Shown here: positions 1 to 10,236 of the stretch, piece by piece
Numbering within the stretch: position 1 is the stretch's first letter
Layout: each line of letters opens with the position of its first letter
Assembly: GCF_026151205.1 (NCBI RefSeq)
Contig: NC_087076.1
Location: 12,693,675 to 12,757,674 of the forward strand
DNA: 64,000 nucleotides
DNA from: Bolinopsis microptera
Taxonomy: Eukaryota; Ctenophora; Tentaculata; Lobata; Bolinopsidae
Direction of reading: 5' to 3'
Position numbers and translations under genes: made by a program
The notes under the pieces: model-generated
What the model was told of the DNA's origin: nothing
What the model saw: the letters and a program-made list of their open reading frames with translations, nothing else
Database searches by the model: none

Positions 1-719
1 ACATTACATACATCAATTACATAGCATCACATACATTTACCTATAACACGCAGTAGCGACTTGTATAAATTTAACGATACTTAAATTCGTTAAATCATAT
101 ATCATGTATATGCTCTGCTGAAATCTTAGTCTCCTTTAAAATAAGTCCTCCCATGAAATTTAGTTTACAACAATTTTAGGCAATTGTTTGACTTAATTTA
201 TGGTATAATAGATTTTTCGTTCCTGAGGAAAGGGAATTTCGGCGGATATAGTAACACCAGAAAATATTGGTTTATGTAAATTGAGTTTACGTTGTTTATC
301 AATGATTCGAGGGCACTGCAACGAGAATTAGAACAATTAATCAAAAATTACTGCCTAAACATTTAATGACCAAAACCTAACGAGCTTAACCTCTGTCACT
401 CTTTTTCGGAGATTCAATATCATTTGACACAACTCTATGGATTAACTATATGATTTTTTAAAATAGGAAAACTAATCTGGTTGTATCCTAGCAGAACTGA
501 TTATTATATACGTTAAGAACAGTGTCAGCTGGAATATTCAAGTAAGGTCATTTGTGTGCTTTCTTTTACAACAGAAACAAGGAATTGAAATATCATTGTA
601 AACTAAAACTGACAAGGGTAATCATAACATAACATTGTGCTCACAGTGTCACTCCATTCCTGAAAAAAGCCCATTTTCTTCCAATAAGACAACAAATAGA
701 GTATAAGATTGCTCTAACC

Positions 720-911
720 GTGTTCAAATGTGTCAACAACGTAGCTCCAAATTATATCACCAAATGCATCAACATTAAGAGTCAACCTGTACGTGTACTA
801 CGGACTGAACAAGACTATTTCCTCCTAAATGTTCCTACTGTTTCAAATTATAGTAAAACTGAGAGAAGCTTTAGTTACTGTGGACCCTTTGTTTGGAATC
901 AGCTTCCTTAG
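720..911 (+). pseudogene. LINE ORF2 C-terminal fragment (left arm)
   Basis: A 63-codon open stretch starting MFKCVNNVAPNY and ending GPFVWNQLP. This resembles the far C-terminus of many jockey/CR1-like non-LTR retrotransposon polymerases (consensus of the type CLNGLAP...RSFS..GP..WN.LP). No intact reverse transcriptase precedes it, so it is a remnant. Its mirror copy is at 8305-8496. Confidence 0.6.
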
Positions 912-1430
912 CAATTGAGAACATTAACCGATATCGTCTTGTTTAAAAAGAGAATAAATACGCATCTCTTTGAAAAAGCATTCATATAAGTAGCATATAA
1001 TAACTTTATCATAAAACCCAAACTTCATAAAAATAAGTTCTAATGTACATATTCAATATTCATGAGTCGCTTTAGATGGCTTGAACTGAATCTTTACTTA
1101 GCTGTCATTAGTTTAGTGCTCAGTGTCAACAAGAATTGTCATTATATTTTCCCTGTGATAATATTCAATTTCAAGTCAATATATCATAGTTATTGAATGC
1201 CTATATATATCCTGAAGTTAGGACTATGATTTGACCTGCCCATCCCCTAATTTTGGAAGTTTATATGCTCCTATCGTGAAAATGAGGTTAATTGAATGAA
1301 GGCTTTCATGTTATTCTGTATTATCACGTCATCTTACATCACATTATCAGGTCCAGTATATCCATAATTAAGACACCAATTGAATAATGAATGTGAATTT
1401 GTTTAGAGAATAAAATTTAGGTCGAAAATT

Positions 1431-1470
1431 TTGATCCTTCCCCCCCCCCCCCCCCCCCCCGCCCCCCTCT
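1431..1470. repeat. Poly-C run inside the left arm
   Basis: A run of about 20 C, then G, then more C. The mirror at about 7756-7777 has a shorter G run, so the homopolymer length differs between arms. Such runs are prone to sequencing error. Confidence 0.9.
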
Positions 1471-1728
1471 GGCCTTATTTCATTAAATCCATAACACCTG
1501 ATCTTGAAGTTACTCACAAGGCGAGGAACATCCTAGCCTGTCCAGCATCTGGGAGGTCTACACAGGAAACAGTAGCTCATTTAGCTCTAGGTCACCAGGC
1601 TGTGACAGTAGTCTTGATGTCCATTGTCCAACCAGTTCTGCGATTTACAGGTAACATCTAGGTAAAGAATAAGATTAAGTTGAATGTGCTTATGATGGGA
1701 CCCCGGAGGGCAAGATCAGGTTATAATA

Positions 1729-3414
1729 ATATAACACCTTGAATTTTTAATGTACTATATACTATAATATCTGAAAGAATCTCTTCGAATATTTTTCTGT
1801 GACAAGTGGATCTTGAATCTTTGAATAGAGTTGGTGGTTACTGTCTGGTGACATTACACACTCACTTAATCTTCCTCTTGGTCCAAGGGATGTTTTAAGA
1901 AGGGCATTAATAACTTCCCTTACTGACATACTTACAACAAAATAGCTGCATTGCTTTGGACTTGTCAGTAGAATGCCTGAAGATCAGTAAACCTGCCTCT
2001 GAATATGATGAGACCTGTGCAAGGACCAGACCATTTGCTAACCTGCTAGATGAGTCTAGGTCAATATTCATCGATGGTAAGGTTATTACTAAAGTCAAGG
2101 ATACCAAATTCCTAGGTATTGTTATAGATAGTAAGTTAAACTGGGCTGCCCATATGCACTACATTCGTAAAAAACTTCGGTCCATGACTGGTGCAATCTG
2201 TAGAATTCGACACTCGATACCTGGTGAACTATATTTGAAAATATATAATGCTCTCTTTGAATCACATCTCAGTTATGGTATAAGTGTTTGGGGCGTTGTC
2301 CTTAAAGAACGATCAAATGACAGTCTTTTTATCACACAGAAGCACTGTGTAAGGATCCTTTTTGGTGATCTCGACTCATATTTAGATAAACAATCAACAT
2401 GTGCACGTACTAGACCGTATGGTATGCAAAAATTAGACCATAAACACTTTGAAAAGGAGCATACAAAACCCATTTTTAATAGACTAAAAATTCTAACGGC
2501 TCAAAACTTGTACAAATATCACTGCATTTTAGAATTCTCTAAGATTATCAAGTACCACTGCCCCTACTCCCTTTATGAGGCCATCAACATTTCAAACCGT
2601 GCAACGAGTCTAACTGTTATTCTTCTAAATAAATCAAATACCTTTTTGTTTAATGCAGCCAAGCTTTGGAACACAGTTCATAAAAAAATTTTAACTTCAA
2701 GCAATTGCCTAGAAACTTCCATTAACTTGATAAAATTGAGAACCAAAGCACTATTAGTACAATCACAGGCAGCTGACTTAAAAGATACCTGGACTCCAAC
2801 CAATTTTAAATTGCAGTAATTAAATTGCACATGCAGCAGCACACACCTAATATCACTATCATGATTGAACTATAAGCTGATAAGCTTTTAGATCCATTTT
2901 TAACCACTTGATGTAATGTTTTTAATAATTAAATATTTTATTTTACAAATTTATATCAGATCGAACCTATATTTGATAATCGAACCTATATTCGATAATC
3001 AAACCTGTATTCGATAGTTAAATTTATGCGATAAATTGATATTGATATTATTATTGTTGAATGAAGTTAACTCCTGAGATAAATTTTATTAATTTTTTAA
3101 CAAAGGGACTTGGAGTATAAACGACCAAGTTCGCATAAATGCCTACCCAACCAAGAATTTAGGAGGCAAGGGTGGGTGCGTAAACTTTACGGTCTGCACT
3201 CTCCGATCCTGTATCACCCTGGATTCTTTTTGACGTATTTTTGTATTAGGTATATACCTTCTATCCATTCTCTTGCTACTCCAAGTCCCCTAAGATATCT
3301 GGTAAAAAGGTCCTGCTAGTTATATATAAAATATATTTATGTTTGCTTTAATTGATACTAAATAAAATTGTTGTTTTCTTGAAATTGTTGTTTTCTTGGT
3401 TACCCAACTGTCTA
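1729..3414 (+). mobile_element. 1.7-kb LINE-derived segment present only in left arm
   Basis: The right arm reads straight through this point (GGTTATAATACTTGAATGAC, reverse complement of about 7464-7483). In the left arm TTATAATA (721-728 of the 1681 line, i.e. to 1728) is followed by about 1686 bp before CTTGAATGAC resumes at 3415. The segment holds a reverse-transcriptase C-terminal ORF (1956-2819), a roughly 20-bp triplet repeat of the TTCGATAATC type (about 2958-3020) and a duplicated AAATTGTTGTTTTCTTG near the end. I see no clear target-site duplication or poly-A tail. Confidence 0.7.
1956..2819 (+). pseudogene. LINE reverse transcriptase, thumb and C-terminal part
   Basis: An open frame of 287 codons. 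Residues about 48-66 (DTKFLGIVIDSKLNW) match the segment found after the catalytic palm of jockey/CR1/L2-type reverse transcriptases; LYLKIYNALFESHLSYGISVW is the usual following helix region and LFNAAKLWNTV the usual C-terminal motif. The catalytic YxDD box and everything upstream are missing, so this is a 5'-truncated element although the frame is intact. The motif CARTRP occurs twice, at about residues 21 and 149, which suggests a small internal duplication or recombination. Confidence 0.7.
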
Positions 3415-3894
3415 CTTGAATGACAACCCAAAAATAGGAAGAGATCAAGAGGCAGGTCTATAGGAAGAGCTTAAATGTAGTAGAAATGTTACCTACCCTC
3501 CGAAGATGTATAAGTAAAGTAATAAAACAGCTCCCGCAGACTAATCTTTTTGGATGGAGATCTCGCTAGAGTAACATGTTACTTGGTTCAATCCAATAAC
3601 ATATAAAATTAAAGAGTTTAAGAGTCCAAAATAGGAATTTAACACAAATATATATTAAATTCATTCACTGCAACAATCACTTCATAAAATCATGTAGGAG
3701 TATTGATAAGATTGAGTTCCAGATCACCTATATATTGCTGTGGATGCTAAAATCCTGACACCTCTATAACCCCTAAAAGAAACTATACATGTCATGGGTA
3801 ATGGATATCATTAGTAGGTAGTTATTGCAAACAGAGTGCTACCAAGTGCCACGTCTTATGATTTTCTAGAAATCAGAAACAAAAAGTAAAACTC

Positions 3895-4975
3895 TAATCA
3901 AAATGCTGAGCAGGATGAAGCAAAGACTTGAAGAAGAACTAAGAGACAACCAGAATGGCTTCAGACCTGGTTGCTCTACAACTTCGCACATTCTTGTTCT
4001 GTGAAGAATTATATAGGGTCTAAAGGCCATGAGTGTGAAGGCCACTATGGTGTTTATAGATTTTAATAAAGCCTTTGACAGTGTACATAAAGGTTTGCTT
4101 ATTAAGACCAGCCATGACTTATGTTGATAGCCTACGAGCTGACACGGGTCTCAACGACACTGGAGAAATGGGCGGACTTATGGCGGATAGAGTTTTATGG
4201 AGACAGCGCATCAATACTCGGACGCTGAAGTAAGTCAGAGTTATTAAGATACTTAAAGCAAATGGTATACCAGAATAGATGGTATTACAGGGGTCTTCGA
4301 AGTCCTGGTAGGATCAGGATTCGGGAGTACTGCAAAGAGACACCTCATACTTGTTCATCATCGTGATTGACTATATCATGACAGTGGCTATAGATGATGA
4401 CTCAGACTCTGGGTTCACTCTTAAGCCTGCACAGGGTGTAGATGGATTTGTGCTGAAAATATCGCATATGTCAAATTCTCAGATGATGGTGCCCTTATCA
4501 CTGATATAATTGAATGGGGCAAAACTACTCCTGGACAGGCTATAGGAAGCAGCAAAAAGTGTGGGGTTAGTCTTGAACAACTCTAAAACAAATCTCATGA
4601 CTCTAAACACTACAGAGGAAAGTAGACTTTAAAGCTGTTCTGGAAACCAGCTGGAAAACGTACCTTGGGGGCATAGATATCAACAACTGAGAGAGACTTT
4701 AGAGAGACTTTTCAAGAGCAACTATGAAGATCCAAGAGCGTAGGATGCAACTAGCTTTGCCATATACACTGCCACCTTGAACTAGTTGCTAAGTGTGGGG
4801 TACTTAATGAACCTAACCATGGTGTGCTGAGCAGGGGAAGAACAGTCATAACTTATGTTGATAGCCTAAGGGCTGATACAGGTTTGAGTAACACTGGAGA
4901 AATCACGGGACTTATGGAGGATAGAAATCTATCGAGACAGTGCATCAATACTCGGACGCTGAAGCCTAAATTAAG
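3895..4975 (+). pseudogene. Decayed LINE reverse transcriptase (left arm)
   Basis: Broken reverse-transcriptase reading frames. The stretch at 3900-4105 gives MLSRMKQRLEEELRDNQNGF, then RPGCSTT and FIDFNKAFDSVHKG, which is the classic palm region of CR1/L2/jockey-like elements. The stretch at 4350-4640 gives a remnant of the palm core where SDDGA stands in place of the YADD-type box. The stretch at 4845-4975 gives the polymerase tail (YVDSLRADTGL ... LMEDR). Stops and frameshifts interrupt it throughout, so it is inactive. Its mirror image is 5998-7010. Confidence 0.75.
4108..4240 (+). mobile_element. 133-bp LINE-tail insertion with 9-bp target duplication
   Basis: TTATTAAGA occurs on both sides (4099-4107 and 4241-4249) and only once in the right arm. 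The inserted piece encodes SYVDSLRADTGLNDTGE and LMADRVLWRQRINTRTLK followed by a stop, i.e. the extreme C-terminus of a LINE polymerase. It is related to the tails at 4845-4975 and 5998-6125. This looks like a severely 5'-truncated retrotransposition into an older element copy. Confidence 0.75.
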
Positions 4976-5997
4976 AGAAGTTTAAAAGTTCACAATCATA
5001 ATTATTATTTAAAATTGCTTCTAATAGCTACTGATAATCAGCTTGATAGTCGTCTTCCAGCCAGTTTATCAGAAATAAATAAAATGCAGAACCTAACAAA
5101 AGGACTAAAATAACTCCAAGATATATTTCATGAAAATTACTAAATTTGCATTGGCGCTCGATTCCAAAGAATTTTTGTTAATGATGCGTTGACAAAATGC
5201 GCGGCGCGCAAAAATTATCATTTGAAATTGTTTGTTGTTCAAACATATTTCATAAAATAATCTGTAATATATAGTTCTAATAGTGTATAAAAAAGAATAA
5301 TCTCAAAATATAACACTAAACAGAGCAAAAACGAGGATCGCGCAAAAATTATATCTATTTTGACAATTTCCGCGATTTTAAATAGGAACCATTTAAATAT
5401 ATGAAAACAAAATACGCAAACCATTAAAATCTTGATCCATAAATTTTTAATTGTAGAGTCCCCGGTCAATAGTTTGCAAAAATAATTTTATATACGAAAA
5501 TATAAAGAATTTAAAAATTTATGGATCAATAAATTTAGGGTTTGCGTAATTTGTTAATTATACTATATGTATAAACATGGTTCCTGTTCAAAATCCCGGA
5601 AATTGTTAAAATAGATATGATTTTTGCGCGATCCTCGTTTTTGCTCTGTTTAGTGTTATATTTTGAGATTATTCTTTTTTATACACTATTAGAACTATAT
5701 ATTACAGATTATTTTATGAAATATGTTTGAACAACAAACAATTTCAAATGATAATTTTTCCGCGCCGCGCATTTTGTCAACGCATCATTAACAAAAATCC
5801 TTTGGAATCGAGCGCCAATGCAAATTTAGTAATTTTCATGAAAAATATCTTGGAGTTATTTTAGTCCTTTTGTTAGGTTCTGCATTTTATTTATTTCTGA
5901 TAAACTGGCTGGAAGACGACTATCAAGCTGATTATCAGTAGCTATTAGAGGCAATTTTAAATAATAATTATGATTGTGAACTTTTAAACTTCTCTTA

Positions 5998-7010
5998 ATT
6001 TAGGCTTCAGCGTCCGAGTATTGATGCACTGTCTCGATAGATTTCTATCCTCCATAAGTCCCGTGATTTCTCCAGTGTTACTCAAACCTGTATCAGCCCT
6101 TAGGCTATCAACATAAGTTATGACTGTTCTTCCCCTGCTCAGCACACCATGGTTAGGTTCATTAAGTACCCCACACTTAGCAACTAGTTCAAGGTGGCAG
6201 TGTATATGGCAAAGCTAGTTGCATCCTACGCTCTTGGATCTTCATAGTTGCTCTTGAAAAGTCTCTCTAAAGTCTCTCTCAGTTGTTGATATCTATGCCC
6301 CCAAGGTACGTTTTCCAGCTGGTTTCCAGAACAGCTTTAAAGTCTACTTTCCTCTGTAGTGTTTAGAGTCATGAGATTTGTTTTAGAGTTGTTCAAGACT
6401 AACCCCACACTTTTTGCTGCTTCCTATAGCCTGTCCAGGAGTAGTTTTGCCCCATTCAATTATATCAGTGATAAGGGCACCATCATCTGAGAATTTGACA
6501 TATGCGATATTTTCAGCACAAATCCATCTACACCCTGTGCAGGCTTAAGAGTGAACCCAGAGTCTGAGTCATCATCTATAGCCACTGTCATGATATAGTC
6601 AATCACGATGATGAACAAGTATGAGGTGTCTCTTTGCAGTACTCCCGAATCCTGATCCTACCAGGACCTCGAAGACCCCTGTAATACCATCTGCAGTTGT
6701 GATTACTTAAGCCACTGTGTTTGTGTAGATCAATCGCACTATGTATTCTGGTATACCATTTGCTTTAAGTATCTTAATAAGCAAACCTTTATGTACACTG
6801 TCAAAGGCTTTATTAAAATCTATAAACATCATAGTGGCCTTCACACTCTTTAGACCCTATATAATTCTTCACAGAACAAGAATGTGCGAAGTTGTAGAGC
6901 AACCAGGTCTGAAGCCATTCTGGTTGTCTCTTAGTTTTTCTTCAAGTCTTTGCTTCATCCTGCTCAGCATTTTGATTAGAGTTTTACTTTTTGTTTCTGA
7001 TTTCTAGAAA
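5998..7010 (-). pseudogene. Decayed LINE reverse transcriptase (right arm)
   Basis: Mirror of 3895-4975. It reads NQNGFRPGCSTTSHILVL, FIDFNKAFDSVHK and LKANGIPEYIVRLIY, then the degenerate SDDGA box and the YVDSLRADTGLSNTGE tail. It lacks the 133-bp insertion but keeps about 55 bp (IVRLIY region) that the left arm has lost, so it is nearer the ancestral sequence. Stops remain; it is not functional. Confidence 0.75.
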
Positions 7011-8304
7011 ATCATAAGACGTGGCACTTGGTAGCACTCTGTTTGCAATAACTACCTACTAATGATATCCATTACCCATGACATGTATAGTTTCTTTTAG
7101 GGGTTATAGAGGTGTCAGGATTTTAGCATCCACAGCAATATAGGTGATCTGGAACTCAATCTTATCAATACTCCTACATGATTTTATGGAGTGATTGTTG
7201 CAGTGAATGAATTTAATATATATTTGTGTTAAATTCCTATTTTGGACTCTTAAACTCTTTAATTTTATATGTTATTGGATTGAACCAAGTAACATGTTAC
7301 TCTAGCGAGATCTCCATCCAAAAAGATTAGTCTGCGGGAGCTGTTTTATTACTTTACTTATACATCTTCGGAGGGTAGGTAACATTTCTACTACATTTAA
7401 GCTCTTCCTATAGACCTGCCTCTTGATCTCTTCCTATTTTTGGGTTGTCATTAGAATTGTCATTCAAGTATTATAACCTGATCTTGCCCTCCAGGGTCCC
7501 ATCATAAGCACATTCAACTTAATCTTATTCTTATTTCATTTCATTATTTCATTTCATTTACCTAGATGTTACCTGTAAATCGCAGAACTGGTTGGACAAT
7601 GGACATCAAGACTACTGTCACAGCCTGGTGACCTAGAGCTAAATGAGCTACTGTTTCCTGTGTAGACCTCCCAGATGCTGGACAGGCTAGGATGTTCCTC
7701 GCCTTGTGAGTAACTTCAAGATCAGGTGTTATGGATTTAATGAAATAAGGCCAGAGGGGGGCGGGGGGGGGGGGGGAAGGATCAAAATTTTCGACCTAAA
7801 TTTTATTCTCTAAACAAATTCACATTCATTATTCAATTGGTGTCTTAATTATGGATATACTGGACCTGATAATGTGATGTAAGATGACGTGATAATACAG
7901 AATAACATGAAAGCCTTCATTCAATTAACCTCATTTTCACGATAGGAGCATATAAACTTCCAAAATTAGGGGATGGGCAGGTCAAATCATAGTCCTAACT
8001 TCAGGATATATATAGGCATTCAATAACTATGATATATTGACTTGAAATTGAATATTATCACAGGGAAAATATAATGACAATTCTTGTTGACACTGAGCAC
8101 TAAACTAATGACAGCTAAGTAAAGATTCAGTTCAAGCCATCTAAAGCGACTCATGAATATTGAATATGTACATTAGAACTTATTTTTATGAAGTTTGGGT
8201 TTTATGATAAAGTTATTATATGCTACTTATATGAATGCTTTTTCAAAGAGATGCGTATTTATTCTCTTTTTAAACAAGACGATATCGGTTAATGTTCTCA
8301 ATTG

Positions 8305-8496
8305 CTAAGGAAGCTGATTCCAAACAAAGGGTCCACAGTAACTAAAGCTTCTCTCAGTTTTACTATAATTTGAAACAGTAGGAACATTTAGGAGGAAATA
8401 GTCTTGTTCAGTCCGTAGTACACGTACAGGTTGACTCTTAATGTTGATGCATTTGGTGATATAATTTGGAGCTACGTTGTTGACACATTTGAACAC
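8305..8496 (-). pseudogene. LINE ORF2 C-terminal fragment (right arm)
   Basis: Mirror copy of 720-911, with an identical 63-aa translation on the opposite strand. Same reading: the tail of a non-LTR retrotransposon polymerase, not a host gene. Confidence 0.6.
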
Positions 8497-9321
8497 GGTT
8501 AGAGCAATCTTATACTCTATTTGTTGTCTTATTGGAAGAAAATGGGCTTTTTTCAGGAATGGAGTGACACTGTGAGCACAATGTTATGTTATGATTACCC
8601 TTGTCAGTTTTAGTTTACAATGATATTTCAATTCCTTGTTTCTGTTGTAAAAGAAAGCACACAAATGACCTTACTTGAATATTCCAGCTGACACTGTTCT
8701 TAACGTATATAATAATCAGTTCTGCTAGGATACAACCAGATTAGTTTTCCTATTTTAAAAAATCATATAGTTAATCCATAGAGTTGTGTCAAATGATATT
8801 GAATCTCCGAAAAAGAGTGACAGAGGTTAAGCTCGTTAGGTTTTGGTCATTAAATGTTTAGGCAGTAATTTTTGATTAATTGTTCTAATTCTCGTTGCAG
8901 TGCCCTCGAATCATTGATAAACAACGTAAACTCAATTTACATAAACCAATATTTTCTGGTGTTACTATATCCGCCGAAATTCCCTTTCCTCAGGAACGAA
9001 AAATCTATTATACCATAAATTAAGTCAAACAATTGCCTAAAATTGTTGTAAACTAAATTTCATGGGAGGACTTATTTTAAAGGAGACTAAGATTTCAGCA
9101 GAGCATATACATGATATATGATTTAACGAATTTAAGTATCGTTAAATTTATACAAGTCGCTACTGCGTGTTATAGGTAAATGTATGTGATGCTATGTAAT
9201 TGATGTATGTAATGTTGACTCGTCTTTAAATAATTTCCCAGATCGAAAATATTTTAGTCAAAAAAGCTAGCTGAATAAATTTAAAAAAATTAAATGATAT
9301 GGAAAAATGGTCTTAAAAATA

Positions 9322-9814
9322 CCTTAATTCCCAAAAATTTGGGCGACAAAAAATTTGAGCGGGCCTCTCGCCCAAATTTTTTGCAGACCAAATTAATTGC
9401 ATAAATCTTTTCCGTCTGCTAAATTTTTTGCTAACCAAACTTTTGGCATTTGGCCTGTGGCCCTGAAATCTATAGAAAGATGGCTTTTTCTTCATATCCA
9501 AGTGAAATAATATTTGAAATTTTAGTTTTCTAATCTGTCATTCATGGCTTGACCAAGTAAAAAGGCTTATATTTTAAATGAATAGAAATAACTGGAATAA
9601 CAAAAAATTGAAAGCAAAATGACTGGAATAATAAGGAATAATAATGAACTAAGGCAAATATCTAACTGAAATTTTAGTGGAAAATCGTTCATTTTTCGAA
9701 GAATTTGTGCCCAAATTTTCGGTCGCCCAAATGAGTTCAAATTTTCTGCCCAAATTTTTGGGGCTCAAATAAATTGTGCTCAATATAATGGCACACAAAT
9801 TTTTGGGAACTAAG
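9322..9814. mobile_element. MITE, about 493 bp, CCTTARTTCCC inverted ends
   Basis: Ends CCTTAATTCCCAAAAATTTG and, reverse-complemented, CCTTAGTTCCCAAAAATTTG, flanked by TA on both sides (9320-9321 and 9815-9816). The interior repeats CCCAAATTTT motifs and has no transposase frame. TA duplication and short size suggest a Tc1/mariner-mobilised non-autonomous element. Confidence 0.75.
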
Positions 9815-10083
9815 GTACGACTAATATTGTTGTTGACTTGAAATTAACAAAATTTGTGACTTATATTATGGTAACCATAATATTTATGGGAACCAAAGTT
9901 ATTGTGAACCAAATTTTTTCAGGCATGGTGGGCTGAACATGGAGCTACCGAAAGCTGCGAATCATTTAGAAATAAACTCAAATGCAGCAGACAGACAGAA
10001 GCATTAGTTTGAGTTAAGTTGTAAAGCTTCTTTAAACTTTTTCATCACAAAGAGAAATTTGTGTTAAATAGTAGTGGTAAATT

Positions 10084-10236
10084 TAAAGGGCGTGTTGGTA
10101 GACCTAATACAAACTTATATCAAATATGCTTGTTGATGACCTTAAATATAGAAACTTAGAACTTAGAAATTTGAGTGATTTAAATGAAATAAGGGATATT
10201 GCTAGCTGTAGGAAGTGTTGGAAACTGTTGTACTAG
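10084..10236 (+). pseudogene. LINE polymerase tail remnant
   Basis: With one frameshift this reads GRVGRPNTNLYQ then DDLKYRNLELRNLSDLN and CRKCWKLLY-stop, the pattern GRP..TY...L..DL......DR..W..LV typical of LINE polymerase C-termini. No upstream reverse-transcriptase domain is visible. Confidence 0.45.

Larger units (their letters stand above)
1..5450. repeat. Left arm of giant inverted repeat
   Basis: Base 1 pairs with base 9215 and the arms stay complementary inward to a loop at about 5451-5510. This arm is longer than the right one because it holds an extra segment (about 1729-3414) and a 133-bp insertion (4108-4240); it also lacks about 55 bp present in the right arm near 6680-6735. 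Scattered single-base differences and different poly-C lengths separate the arms, so they are not identical copies. The arm touches the window edge and may continue to the left. Confidence 0.95.
5511..9215. repeat. Right arm of giant inverted repeat
   Basis: Reverse complement of the left arm, about 3.7 kb. The inner stem is clear: 5416-5450 pairs with 5511-5547 (AAATTTTTAA against TTAAAAATTT). The outer end seen here (9215) is only where the partner runs out at the window edge. This arm keeps the unfilled version of the two left-arm insertion sites. Confidence 0.95.

Noticed and set aside
1-9215. Palindrome as a simple sequencing foldback artefact
   Set aside because: Arms differ by a 1.7-kb segment, a 133-bp insertion with target duplication, a deletion of about 55 bp and scattered substitutions. 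Haplotype mis-joining remains possible and is noted in the finding.
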